A stretch of DNA of 64,000 nucleotides from Dillenia suffruticosa (GCA_033439265.1 JAVTVX010000020.1:18308001-18372000), one strand, 5' to 3'; shown: positions 46,605 through 58,473, counted from the first letter of the stretch. Translations and numbers: made by a program. Notes: a model not told the origin generated them from the letters alone.

Positions 46605-46853
46605 GTGAGGCCTTCTAAAGTGAAAGGTTTGCCAATAAAACTTGATTGGGAGTATGCTAAAAATCTAGTGACCTTTCTTAAGATTTTTTATGAAACCACT
46701 ACCAAATTTTCTAGATCCCTTTATATTACTGAAAATGAATACATGTATGAAATTTATGGGATTGGAATTCTTCTTTCCAAGATGGTTGAAAGTGAGGATA
46801 GTGGTATATCTAGTGTGGCTTCCAAAATGAAGAAAAAGTTTGCAAAATATTAG
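46605..46853 (+). pseudogene. hAT-2 transposase middle region
   Basis: DWEYAKNLVTFLKIFYETTT, then FSRSLYITENEYMYEIYGIG, a conserved stretch of RICESLEEPER-type hAT transposases. It is followed in the same frame by SKMKKKFAKY and a stop. Confidence 0.72.
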
Positions 46854-47235
46854 GGCAACATTAAAAGAATCAATATTTTGTTGTTTATTGTTATCATTCT
46901 TGACGATACAAATTGAACTATGTCAATTGGGTTATTAAAAAATTATATGATGTTAATGTTGCTAGAAAATTGAAAAACAAAGTGATAACAATGTTATATT
47001 CTTTGTTTTAGAGTTATAGGACAGTAAAACCCCCCAAAAAAAGAAACAACTACTCCAGTTGAGAAAGTATCTTCAATGAATGTTGATGGAATATTTGTTG
47101 AGGCTGTTGATTTCATGAACTTTTTATATTTTGCTACGGATGATAATGTGGATAGCACTAAAAATAAGACAGAATTAAATATATACATGCTAAAGATAGC
47201 GAAAATAGAAATGATAAATCATTTGATTTCTTGGT

Positions 47236-47620
47236 TTAGTGGAAAGTTAATACCGCTAGATATCCTACTCTTTCTTCAATGGGATGAGATATACTTGCAA
47301 TTCTAGTATCTACTGTTACATCTGAGTCTACTTTTAGCACCGAAAATCGTGTACTTGATTGTTTCCGTAGCTTTTTGACTCCATGAATGGTATAAGCTAT
47401 TACATGTGGACAAGATTGGTTGCATAGAGGATGTGGAGCTCCTTTTTATTTGGAACTGAGCTTAGAAGATCTCGAGAAAATTGAATTAGGTAACATTATA
47501 TTTTTTTATTTGATTTTTTATTTTAATTTGTTAAAAGAGGCAATACTAATATTTCATTTTTTAACTTTGTAGACACCCTAGAGATAAATCAAGAGCATCC
47601 TATCATCACTACTGAAGAGT
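47236..47620 (+). pseudogene. hAT-2 transposase C-terminal domain
   Basis: ARYPTLSSMG, stop, DILAILVSTVTSESTFSTEN, then RVLDCFRSFLTP and ITCGQDWLHRGCGAPFYLEL. A possible terminal intron (GTAACATT to TTTGTAG) separates a last short exon ending EHPIITTEE and a stop. Confidence 0.75.
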
Positions 47621-48224
47621 GAAGGCCAGATTTGCTAGAGTTTTCAAGATGCTGCTGCTGATGTCTACAACTTTATTTGACTTTTTTAATTTAGAACATT
47701 TTTGTTGTATTTAATGATATGTGAACTATGATCTTTGATGTGTTATTATATCATTTGGATCAGATGTATTATATTATATGTTTTAATGTTGTTTTAGTTT
47801 ACTTGAATGATTAAACTTTAATTATTAGATTGAGTTTTTTGATAAAAATGGAACTTAACTTAGGTTTCTTGGATACAGATAATATCCGATCCATATTTTT
47901 GAATATCTGCTTCATCGGTATTACTTTATGCGATACGGAATCAGATCACAAAATTCAGTATATGAAATATTTGGATCGAATCAGATAATGGGCATTCGGA
48001 TCGGATATCCGATTCATGCTCATCCTAATATCATTTGTAAAAAACATACACCACGGTATTTTATTTTAAATACTCTTTGTGATTCATTTATTACTATCGT
48101 AAAAAGAAGAGAATTTAATGCCGAATTTTAGAAAAGGTCAATGTTAATTAAGGAGTTATCACTTAAATCCTGTAAGTTTTTACATTGGTAATAAGTCGTT
48201 CATATATATTTTTGATGAGATTAA

Positions 48225-49470
48225 TATATTTCAAAAAAATCCATTTTTGTCCGAGTCCACTATAATATATCGCTAGAAACTCTAGAATATGCTTTTTCTA
48301 AATCAATTAATAGTATATGCAAATCTCTTTTCCATATTTTATATGTCTTCATTAGATGTCTTAGCAAGTGAATGATTTTGATGAAGAATCGTTTTGGTAT
48401 GAATCCAAATTGATTTTAAGAGATACCTACTTCCAATTTCAATATATATTTTATCACTCTCTCCCACAATTTTATGGTATAACTAATAAATTTAATTCCC
48501 TTATAATTGAAATAATCTTGTATATCTTCTTTATTCTTATATAGTTGTATACGTGTGCTCTCCTTCCATATTTATAACATTTTCTTAATTTGTCAGATTT
48601 TATTAAAAAGATCAATCAACATTTCTATTCCCACTTCATTCAAATACTTCCATATCTCTATAAGGATGTCATCCGTTACTATAGTTTTATTATTCTTTAT
48701 TTTTTTAAACATCCTTTATTTCATAAGAATGAATCTTGCGTTTAAAATCACTATTGAATTCCTTTGCAGGTGTCATGATATTATAGATATCTTTCGTACT
48801 CTTAATATTAAAGAGATTATCAAAATAATTTTTTCAAAACTTTTTTATATTATCATTTATTATAAAAATATTATTGGTTTCACTCTTAATACACCTAATA
48901 TCATTCAATTTTTTTTTTTCCTTTTGATTTCACTTTTAATACATCTAATATCATTCAGATTTTTTTTCCTTTTTCTCCCTTAATTTAACAATTCTATAAA
49001 TTTCTTTTTTCTCTATCATTAATTTCTATTTTCTTATATAATTCATTATACATTTTACTTTTTGATTTATGAATAATTTTTTTCACATCCTTTTTTACAA
49101 TCTTGTACTTTTCAAATAGATCACTATTTATGTTATTTTTAAGATTTATACTAAAATATTATTCTTCATTACCTATATACTTCACGTCCTTTGATTTGTA
49201 TAACAACTTGGATTTCTTCATTCCACCACCATAACTCTTTACCTATTGAGCCTAACCCATAGATCCGTCAATAATTTCATTACCTATATTTTTAATATTA
49301 TTAAACATTTCTATGTACATGATTTCCAAATCATTATTAGCGGATCAGATTGCTACTCGAATTATTATCTCTAAAAATCGTCACTTTTTTCTTTCAAATT
49401 TCGCCACTTAATTTTTTACCACCATAAATTAGCGATATTTATTTTGATTTTTAGACATATGCATACTCCT
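48225..49470 (-). mobile_element. second LINE fragment (RTE-like): linker and reverse transcriptase core
   Basis: The minus strand from about 48480 downwards reads YKGIKFISYTIKLWERVIKY, then NQFGFIPKRF and DLHILLIDLEKAYSRVSSDI, the RT core typical of plant RTE elements. From 48550 to 49470 it parallels the first LINE fragment at 16690-17490 (shared linker and NEKIQAAIE-type region) but is more AT-rich and more decayed. It is truncated at both ends, and the catalytic FADD-type block is absent. Confidence 0.75.
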
Positions 49471-50450
49471 TTGCCTATAAACTTTCAAGAATTATATTTT
49501 TATCCTAAAAATTTGGATCTTTACAAAAATGTCTCTAAACAATATTTCTAAGAAAAATATGCTTCTTTCAGACTTTTCAAAATTTTTTATGAATAATTAC
49601 AAAAAGGATGGTTTTTAAAAATATCTAAAGGGTTATCGTGACTAAATTTTGGGGGGGGGAACATTGATTTTCTTTATTTTCTTTTGTCGAATCTTCTCCC
49701 TTTCTCTTATTTTTTATCCTTTTCTTTCTTTTCTTTTTTTTTTATTATTTCATATAATCTCTATTTGTTTTTTCTCTCAACTCTCTCCTCTTTCTTTCTT
49801 TCTCCTTGTGTCTTCTTCACTCGTATCCTCTCTTCCTTTCTTTTATCTTATTAATATCTAGAAGTCCAATTAAGAATTGGGTGAGTTCAAATGTCAAAAC
49901 ACCTATCTTATATGATCTTGCATGGGACGGACAAATAAAGGGTAAGGATTAATCCAAGTCATAGGTTGATTTGAATAAGTGTAAGGTTTGTTCACTTTAT
50001 AAAAGACAAGTGTGATACAAAGATGATATTACAAGAATGAATAAAAGTATGACATCGGTAGAGTTTATATCAAAACTTGTGTTTGTTTGTGATTGTGGAA
50101 TGTATGAGATCAAAGTATGATTTTCTATCTTAAATCAATGGCCGAGATCGTTTCAAATTTTCAAAGTTATTTATCTTTCAAACATATTTAACCCAAATTA
50201 AAAAAATATTGGCTAGGATTTTTGGATAAAACATTTTTTATAAAATATTTCAATAATTAAAATTCTCTATAATTTAATAATTTTTTCATTTTTGATTTTG
50301 GAAAAAAACTAGGATTAAGTTCTAAGCACAACCCAATGAAAAATATGTAAAAGAAACATTTGCAAATTCTAAAAAAGTTAAAGTATTTGAATTGGAGCCG
50401 GAACAAAGACTTGTCATAACAATATAAATCACGAGATCCATCTAGACATA
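49471..50450. other. AT-rich intergenic region
   Basis: Contains a G-run (49651-49659) and TTTC-rich low complexity (49690-49850). Open frames here are low-complexity. No gene. Confidence 0.45.
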
Positions 50451-50696
50451 TGTAACAACTACTAACCATATTGTAAATAGTTAATTATAGTTAATAAGAA
50501 TAATTAGTAGTTATTTATAGTTATTAGGTTAGTTAGTTGTTAAAAGATTGGTCGGTAGCAGTTAATAGATTAATTAGTAAAATTATTATAAATAATATTC
50601 TCAACACATATTATGGATATGGATTGAAATTGTATTGAAAACACTCTTTCTCTCTTTCTCTCATTTTCTTGACTTGGTTAACGATAAATTGGTATT
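50451..50696 (+). repeat. LTR (left) of the small non-autonomous element
   Basis: Matches 51424-51727 along its length, with a CTCTCTCTC stretch towards the 3' end and several short gaps. Confidence 0.7.
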
Positions 50697-51423
50697 AGAA
50701 CTCACGATTCTTGACAAAATGATTAGAAAATTGTAGAGGAAGCCTACTTTGAAGAACAATTTGAGAAATTGGATGCAAAAATTGGCGAATTGCATCTATA
50801 TGTTGATAAAAGTTTTGATGAACAAGACAAAAAATTTGAAGCTTTTATTACTAAAATAGAAGCAAAATTTGACATTTTCTTGATAATGATGGATGAAGAC
50901 AAACATGAAAAGCAATGTATTAAAACACCTTTTCATTCTTCCACTCCACCTACTTCTAGTAAAGAAAATTTGAAGGTAAAAGGAGAATTTTGCATGTCCA
51001 AAATGAAATTGATGGTGGGCTCTTGTTAAGCTCTCCAAAGATTGAAATTCTATTATTTATTTTACAAAATCCTTCACCACCTACTCTTAATGAAGAAAAT
51101 TTAAATGTAGAAAGAGGATCTTGAATGTTCAAGAAAGAAGTTATTGATACTAAATTCTTGTCAAACTCTTCAAAAATTGAATTTCCATTATTCATCTTGC
51201 AAAATACTTCACCAAAAAGAAGTTTAAGAAAAACCCTTTCAAGCTTTCCCATTTCTATTTTTCTCCTACTACTCTCCTTGCAACAAGTCACATTTATTGT
51301 TTATTTCCATCACTTTATTTCTCAACACAAATATAAGTTTTGGTTCAAAATTCATGGATTTAAAGTCTCAATTTTTTGTTTCCCATATTTGAGGACATGG
51401 ATATTTTCAAAGAGGGAAAATAT

Positions 51424-51727
51424 TATAACAACTACTAACTATAAGATTAGTAGTTAATCATAATTAATAAGAATAGTTAGTGATTAATTATAGTTGTTAG
51501 GTTAGTTGTTAAAAAATTGGTTAGTAGTAGTTAATAGATTAGTTAGTAAAAATTAGTAGAGTCGGTATAAATAGTAATCTCAACACATGTAATGGACATG
51601 AATTGAAATTGTATTGAAAACCTTATTTCTCTCTCTTGTATTCTCTTTCACTCTCTCTCTAGCTCATTCTCTATCTTTTCTCCATAATCTCTCTCTTTCT
51701 CTCATTTTATTGACTTGGTTCATGACA
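51424..51727 (+). repeat. LTR (right) of the small non-autonomous element
   Basis: Second copy. Its 3' two-thirds plus the following primer-site-like sequence is duplicated in tandem immediately downstream. Confidence 0.7.
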
Positions 51728-51947
51728 ATGTGGCTATAGTTCTAACCAATTAGTAGAATCGGTATAAATAGTAATCTTAACACATAATGGGCATGAATTG
51801 GAATTATATTGAAAACCTTCTTTCTCTCTCTTGTATTCTCTTTCACTCTCTCTCTCTAGCTCCTTCTCTATCTTTTCTCCCTAATCTCTCTCTTTCTTTC
51901 ATCTTCTTGACTTGGTTTATGACAATGTGGCTTAGTTCTAACCGAAC
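51551..51947. repeat. two-copy tandem duplication of about 198 bp
   Basis: Unit 1 (about 51551-51748) and unit 2 (about 51749-51947) both run from AATTAGTAGA(G/A)TCGGTATA to GTGGCTATAGTTCTAACC or GTGGCTTAGTTCTAACC. The unit consists of LTR 3' sequence plus the adjoining primer-site region, so it probably arose by recombination or slippage after insertion. Confidence 0.75.
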
Positions 51948-51954
51948 CATGAAA

Positions 51955-52635
51955 TCTAAATGAATCGAACCAGTCGGCTCGCAATTTAGAAATTGGAACT
52001 GGAACCATATTTAAAGGTTTGGTTCAGGTTCTTCATTTTGAAGAATTGAGAACCGACCATCTTCAATTTGAACCATCGATTTGAAAAGAAAATTTTTTTA
52101 AATATATTTTTTTCATTTGCTGATGGTAAAATGAGTGATATTAAAAATTAAAAATAATAAAAAACTATTATTATTAGTTTGAAGGCATAAGTAAAAAATT
52201 TTTAAATCAATGCTGAATGTAATATAGTTATTAAAATTTAATTGTAAAAATACATGAGTTTTATATTAGAAATATTAATTTAAATAAATTACTTTATAAA
52301 TTTAGTAATGGTAAAATATGTTTCGAATGTTCATTACCGAATCATTTAAGAGATTCTGTCTATGAAAAAACGTAATAAATTTCTAATTAAATTCATCTTG
52401 TCATTAATGAGTTACGATTTTCCATTTAAAAAAGGGATATAGAATTTTATTTTTATTTTTATTCTTTTGATTTTTATAATTTTGATCGTAGAATCTGAAC
52501 CGAAACCATTTGGAACTAGAATTGACAGTTTTAGAACTAGAACCTAGACCGCCCATTTAGGTTTGATTTTGATTTTCTAAATTAGAAATAGGAACCGCCG
52601 GTTCCAAAATGGGAATTGACCGTGACCACGCCTAA
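51955..52635. mobile_element. probable non-autonomous hAT-like element
   Basis: An AT-rich core is framed by GGAACTGGAACC/GAGAACCGACC on the left and GGAACCGCCGGTTCC on the right. The right end on the minus strand reads TAGGCGTGGTCACGGTC, a hAT-like terminus. I did not find the left terminus or a target duplication. Confidence 0.4.
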
Positions 52636-53925
52636 GACCATCTAATGGAAACTCCAAAATTTATACCGACGACTCACCAAAATATTAAAAAAGATTTGAC
52701 CATGGACTATCATCACTTTTTGTTGTTGCAGGAAAATTTAGTGTCTTTGTTTTGGCAAAATTGCGTACTTTCCACAAATAATATTTTGAAGTATTTTTTG
52801 TGCTTTTCTCTACAATGCTAAGGTGCATGAGACTACTTAACATACCAAACATCGGACACTTGTTGGTCATGCATAATCGCTCCGTAGTGTACAGCATGCA
52901 TGATGTCTTTATTCTATCACACTATGATTATTGTGTAAAAACCTGTACCTTTAATTTGAATCAGATATGATAATTCTTGCATCTCACACAATTTATATAT
53001 TAATTCTTTCTTATACATGCCATTTGAAATATCCCTAGCTTGCTTTGTCTCTCTATTTTTCAAAAAGGCTGCTCAATCATGCCATGCATATGGGTATTTG
53101 TTTATTGTACTAAAAATAAAACTAGGCATATTATTATAAGACACATAAACTAGGCAAATCATTATAATGATTTCAGTCTTAACAAGCACATAATTCTGAA
53201 AACTAGATTCAAGACCACCTTAAATTATAAGATACACATAATAGTTGATTATGTTTTTACACGAAGCATTTTCGTTTCTCAGTCTAACTCATGAGGCAAT
53301 CTATCTTATGATACACGATGCAAATCCAAGCCCCTCTAGAATTTTTGGAACGAAATTAAACCTTCTTGCATTCCCTTTTCACGTTTTATAAAGAATTTAT
53401 CCTATGATACATATATATATATATTTTTTTTAAGATTTAGGGTTTAAGGCAAAAGACAAGTCATGGTTAGATTTGCACTTTTGTTTCACGTTGAGATTGG
53501 AATCCAATGAAATATAAATTTAATTCATTTTGAACAAATTTTATTAATTCACCCTCATTTAAAATAAATTTATTTACTTGGAGTGTGGGAAGAAAAATAT
53601 AAAATTCAATTGAATTTCATTACTTGAAACAACTAAATAATTTTGAAGTTTAATTATAAAATTGTTATCTAATAACATTTTTAGAAAATTTTTATAAAAC
53701 CTAAAAACTCTTGTAGTTCAAAAATTTTCCCCCTATTTACTAAATTTTATTATATATATATAAACTATCGGTATTTTGTAAATAAAAATTCAGTTTGAAT
53801 TGGATCAGATATTAAAAGGGTAAAATTCTCTTGACATCTATTTTCGTTATACACAAGACTCAAACTTTGAACCTGATATATTGTTTAAGAGGTGCTGGTG
53901 TCTGACCGCTAGACATATTAGGCAT

Positions 53926-53969
<44 letters not shown>

Positions 53970-54632
53970 ATATTTATGTATGTATGTATTCTACTACATT
54001 TTTGTTTTGGCATTCAAACAACAAAAGTTGGAATTACAGTTGAACTTCACAAATTTTAAGAATTTATTTGTTTCCGAGCAAAGTCTAGTCAAATTGGTGG
54101 AATTAAAATATCGAGGTGGGGTGGGGGCTAAAGTGAAATATAAATGACCCAATTTTAGAATGGCATTAGAAAATCTTAAAAACTTAGAACCAAATTAGAA
54201 AAAGTAAAAGTTTTGACCTAAAAACTATGACATACTAAATCAAGTGAAGTGTGGAACATTTATGAACATAAATGAGTCGGGCCATCTTATTTTTGTTTTA
54301 TTAAGTCAATCAAGTTAATCTTGTAAACAAACAAGTTAAGCCCAATCATGTAATGCTCATGGCATTGCTCATTTTGGTTTCCAAACAACGGATGCCGCAC
54401 AAGCCAATTCACCATAAATCGGGCCTAGTTGGAAGGATTATCAATGACCTTTTACTAGCTTTGCCATTAGTATAGAAACCAATTTTAATCAGATCTGCCA
54501 CAAAAGCCCTACAAAGGCCCATCAGTGGGCTTTGAACTGACCTTTCACAGGCAGAGCATAAATGGTTCCAGAGGCTTGAAATGATACAAAAGAGCCACTC
54601 TTTTAGGAGTATCTTACAAGATATTTGATAAA
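52636..54632. other. AT-rich intergenic region
   Basis: No gene. It contains an AT microsatellite at about 53930-53960 continued by TATG/TGTA repeats to 53990. Confidence 0.45.
53930..53960. repeat. AT dinucleotide microsatellite
   Basis: About fifteen TA units followed by imperfect TATGTATG repeats. Confidence 0.8.
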
Positions 54633-54645
54633 GGTACAAACTCAA

Positions 54646-54826
54646 CTTTTTTTTTTGGTACTGGAGTTACCGGTATTTGAACTTCACCCGATTAATCTGA
54701 TTCGAATAATATGATACCTATTAAGGGGTTGGCTTTCCGAAATCTTTTTTCTTCATTCACAGGGTTAAAACTCAAAACATCTGGTTTAAGGGGTAAAGTG
54801 TTCAACTACTCAATTCAAAAAAGTTT
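54646..54826 (-). mobile_element. SINE, family 2, with 13-bp target duplication
   Basis: 181 bp. On the minus strand it runs from a tRNA-like head (TTGAGTAGTTGAACACTTTA, then GTTTTGAGTTTTAACCC as the B-box region) to CCGGTAACTCCAGTACC and an A-run. The flanks GGTACAAACTCAA (54633-54645) and GGTACAAACTCTA (54827-54839) are a 13-bp duplication with one mismatch. Confidence 0.78.
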
Positions 54827-54910
54827 GGTACAAACTCTAAGCTTTGCTAGAGCATCAGCACAAGAATTAGCCCGTTAGTGAAAATTCTTAATTTAAATAT
54901 TGTCTGGCTC

Positions 54911-55045
54911 TTTTTTTTTTCTCAACCAACGGTATTCAGAGTCATATTTCGATTAATTCGGTTCAAGCGTTTACAGGGATTTGGTTTAGAGGATGACTCT
55001 CCTAACGGAGCAGATTACGTTAGAAGGGTAGCACTCTGAGTGGGT
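54911..55045 (-). mobile_element. third family 2-like SINE copy, partial
   Basis: A T-run followed by CTCAACCAACGGTATTCAGA and GATTAATTCGGTTCAA resembles the 3' half of the neighbouring SINE on the minus strand. The 5' half differs and no target duplication was found. Confidence 0.45.
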
Positions 55046-55168
55046 CATTGCAAATCTCGGATCAGATTAGTTATAGTATAGATCCGAATACTGATAGATA
55101 TAGTACTAAAAAAAATCAATATAATAGAGAATTTCCGGTGAACAGTTGATGGAGTGCTCAAGTCTATT

Positions 55169-55186
55169 TTTTGGTACCATGTCTTG
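55169..55186 (-). mobile_element. ultra-short A-tailed insertion (18 nt) with a SINE 3' end
   Basis: On the minus strand the insert is AGACATGGTACC plus A6. The direct repeats around it, TGGAGTGCTCAAGTCTA and TGGAGCGCTCAGGTCTA, are 17 bp with two mismatches. The insert repeats the last bases of the SINE at 8166-8397 (AGACATGGTAC-A), so it is best explained as a SINE copy truncated to its last dozen bases. Confidence 0.6.
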
Positions 55187-58100
55187 GAGCGCTCAGGTCT
55201 ATGGCCACCTTTGAATCGGACTGAGATTTGAGGTTCAGATTTTTTGCTAAGCTGAGGCCTTTCTCTCATGGCCCATAGTTGTATGAAACTACCACATGCA
55301 TCGGTAAGATCGGCTTGTGTTGTGAGTTGGACCAAGTAACGTTTTAGAGTGAGAATTGGGAACTGGAAAGGCCACTGCCACCGATTTTGATGAGTCATGC
55401 AAGCCATTAATAACAAGGCCTATTTTGAACAGGGAAAACATAATAATCGAAATAGCCATTAGACAATAAATAGAGGACAAATTGAAATGCTAAACTAAGC
55501 CAAACGACTTGTGCCCATTTTGGCAGGCGACGAATAAAATTCACTTTAAGTAAAATTTTAATTTAGTTAAATCAAATCTATAATCGTTTGATTAACATTT
55601 TATGAATTTAGTAAAAAAATATTAAATTTTTTAATTAAAATTTTAACTTTAAATTTTAAAAATAAAAAAAGGAATTTAAGAGAATTAATTTTTAAATTAA
55701 ATTATAAATCAGATCGAATTAGTTTAATCGAGTTTTTAATTTCGATACTAAGTTTAAAAAAGAGAAAAAAAAATTCTATGGCGGTTTGAATTACATGCAA
55801 CGAGACGAAGGGCCTTTCCTTTCATGACTTTTGTCTTGATGGTGGTGGGTCCCTTCTTTTTTTTTTTTTTTGGTGCATATGGTGGTGGGTCCCTTCACTT
55901 CAAACATTCACCTACTACTTTCTAACTGGCAACTTTGATTTGGGAGAAATGCTGAAGGCTCTACTAACCACCTCGAACTCATTGTTTTCTTAAACGAGGC
56001 AGAAAACAAGCAAACATAAAAAGAAAAGAAAATTGTGGTCCGGTGTCACTTTTTAGGGCATTACCTACAGCTTTAAGGAACGGCAAACTATGCTTGCTCT
56101 CTCTCTCTCTCTCTCTCTCCCTGCGCAATAATTGTGTGACTGTAGGGCTACAGCAACCATTGCTCAATGGAATTAAATTTGCAGAAAGCATCACCTAAAA
56201 ATTAATTTTCTTCTGCTATCCATCCCCAGAAAAGACCCGATTCTTATCAATTCTTTTCATTTTCAAAAGAAAAAGAAAAAAAAAACGTCTTTTTAGTTGA
56301 ATTTTGAACAAATATTATCTTCCACGTATAGTATTTTGGGAGCTCAATTGTGTTTCTTTGAATATAGGCCACTAATTTTGAGGAGTACCACGTGGGTAGA
56401 GACTAAGACGGCCATTTTCACCACATAAAGTTACATTTTGTGAAAAGAAAGTACTTTGGGTAGATAAGTCAATTCCAACTGAAATTGGCCTTCTTTCGCA
56501 TTTTCCATGGAAACCCTGCTTTACCATCACAATAAACCTGCTTTTAATGCCCATTAGCACAAGCTTGGCAACTCTGCTCTTGGTAAAACAAAATAAAGCT
56601 TGCGAACTCTTACTTTCAATGTATTAAATTATCTTATTTCACTTGCAGTATATCACAAATTAAACAAAAATTATTATCTAAAAATATAACATTCTTTCAA
56701 AAAAAAAAAATTACAATATTTTTGTAGGCGAATATAAAGTGTCATTGTATCAATAATTTCAGTACTAGTTACAATTTTTACCGGAAAAGAGCTTAATGAA
56801 AAATTTTAATTCAAATTCTACTTCCATAACAAAGATTTTAAAGTAATTTCTTGATTAATGAGTCGAAATGGGAATTTGGGCAGCTTGAAACAAGCAATTC
56901 AGCAGCCTCCGGCTGGGGCTGCGTACTTAGGCATTTAGTATATAATGAAAGAGGGAAAGATGGAATCTTGGAGAAAAACTCTTAGCAGGGTGCATTTTGT
57001 TGGACAAAAAAATAACACAGATAAATGAATTACCAAAAAAGAATTTTTATTTTTTATAATCAATTGATATTTAAAATTATTTTTTAATTGATTTAATTTA
57101 AATATTATTAAATTTAATTAAAAAAAAACTCTTATCAATATACTCCTCTTCGATCAATAGGACTCTAGTAGTTGTTGATTCGAATACGAATAGTCAGTTT
57201 TTCCCATTCATTCCAAACAGATCACTATGAAACAAAAGAATATTAATGGAAGACTACCCCACCTACATTGAAAGCAGCATGTGGACTCCCAAGGCTTGAG
57301 TGTAGTTTGGGGTTGTCCCACTCTCCTAATAGTCGTGTTGACCGCAAGTAAAGGAGAGAGAAGGATGATGGAAGGATGATGCCACACGAACGTCATTTGG
57401 TAACATGAAATCCTGTGATCCCCTCCCGCACGCCCCCCCCCCCCCCACTCCCAAATCTCCTCCACAATTATATTAGGTCCTGCAGGCATGAGAGTGACAT
57501 GGGTCCAAATCATCATATCTTCATTAAAATTAATACTATTCTCTCCCTATATTACCATGCAAATCACATCACAAGTATCCCCCCGGGTGTCGCTTTTGAA
57601 ACTTAAGTGGGAATTCCCTTGTGACCAGCAATTAATAGGAATAGTTGTGACATGACATTCGCCACTTGGTTTCAATTTTCACGTAATTATTTATTTTTTT
57701 AATTAAGGTAAAAGAGATTTTAATATATATATTTACTTCTCTACATGTTTGGACTATCCATGGAGAATCCGGGCAACTACCGCTTAAATTTTAAGAAAAA
57801 AATTTATTTAAAATTGATTGCATTTCACACAAATGTTACTAAAAGTTTGAAACCATGCAAAAATAAAAAAAAATCTTAAAGTTTCAAAAATACTACTATA
57901 GATTTTAAAATATCTTTGTTTATTAAAAATTGTGATATCTACATCTTTGATCACCAACGTTAGTATTTGATATTTCACTGTAGGTGTCATCTCAAAATTT
58001 TCATACCGTAGAGCCCTTTGAGTTAAGGGGTATATAGGGAAATTAGAGATATCACGCGACCCTTTTAGAATGGTTTCCGAGTTTGAAAACCTCTATGCTA

Positions 58101-58283
58101 TCTAGAGTTCTAAGTTAAGTTGTGCTTTTACTCTTTTTATTATAGTTTATATCCTGTTGCATGTTAACTCTTATTTAGAGGATTGAGTTGGGAGAAGCCA
58201 AATGTAAGGTTGAAGAATTTCCTATAGGGAAAACAAAGTTTTGGGTCATGGCATAAGGTAACCCAAGCGGGACACTTTTGCAA
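55187..58283. other. intergenic region
   Basis: No supported gene. It contains one ultra-short insertion (55857-55878), a CT microsatellite at 56097-56120, a C-run of about 17 nt at 57431-57447, and unclassified AT-rich sequence at 57.7-58.0 kb. Short open frames here lack family features. Confidence 0.45.
55857..55878 (-). mobile_element. ultra-short A-tailed retroposon insertion (22 nt)
   Basis: A T15 run plus GGTGCAT (minus strand: ATGCACC-A15), flanked by perfect 18-bp repeats ATGGTGGTGGGTCCCTTC at 55839-55856 and 55879-55896. The joint between body and tail is again ACC-A(n). Confidence 0.65.
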
Positions 58284-58288
58284 TTATT

Positions 58289-58473
58289 TGTAACAGTCAG
58301 GGGTGTACAGTTAAGATCATTGCTGAGTTGTACTATACTTAGTCAGCAAGTTAGCTAGTTGGAGGTTATGAATTGGTTAGAGTTATTGTAATAAAGGAAA
58401 TATAAGTGTATTGCTCAAGGGGAGAAAAAATAACAGAATTATGAGCTAGTTCTTCTTGTACTGACTTATTCTC

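Larger units (their letters stand above)
44110..48030 (+). mobile_element. second hAT-family element, decayed, left end unresolved
   Basis: The right end is GGATATCCGATTCATGCTCATCCTA, i.e. TAGGATGAGCATGAATCGG inward on the minus strand. Related GATATCCGAACCGATCCG occurs near 44170 on the left. Transposase remnants lie on the plus strand: BED finger (45462-45671), a middle domain with CVAHILSLDVHEGLKDLDEY and YLDVETRWNSTYLML (about 46250-46500), KLDWEYAKNLVTFLKIFYET (46620-46850) and the C-terminal domain (about 47240-47500). There are multiple stops and frameshifts. I could not find a convincing left inverted repeat or target duplication. Confidence 0.78.
50451..51727 (+). mobile_element. small non-autonomous LTR retrotransposon, degenerate
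   Basis: Two related LTRs (50451-50696 and 51424-51727) both start with a TGTAACAACTACTAAC-type end and finish near TTGACTTGGTT...GACA/GATA. The first is followed by a decayed tRNA-Met primer site (TTGGTATTAGAAC) and the second is preceded by a purine tract (AAAGAGGGAAAATAT). The 0.73-kb interior keeps only a gag-like coiled segment (about 50769-50930). There is no reverse transcriptase. It is old, with strongly diverged LTRs. No clear target duplication. Confidence 0.72.

Noticed and set aside
48555-48983. 142-codon plus-strand open frame rich in Phe and Ile
   Set aside because: Antisense of the decayed LINE; composition reflects AT-rich DNA.
55045-55416. 123-codon minus-strand open frame next to a SINE-like end
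   Set aside because: No family recognised; it overlaps a micro-insertion and repeated sequence, and composition gives no support for coding.
57208-57516. 102-codon minus-strand open frame
   Set aside because: Interrupted by a C-run and without any conserved motif; I also looked for a known microRNA here and found none I could support.
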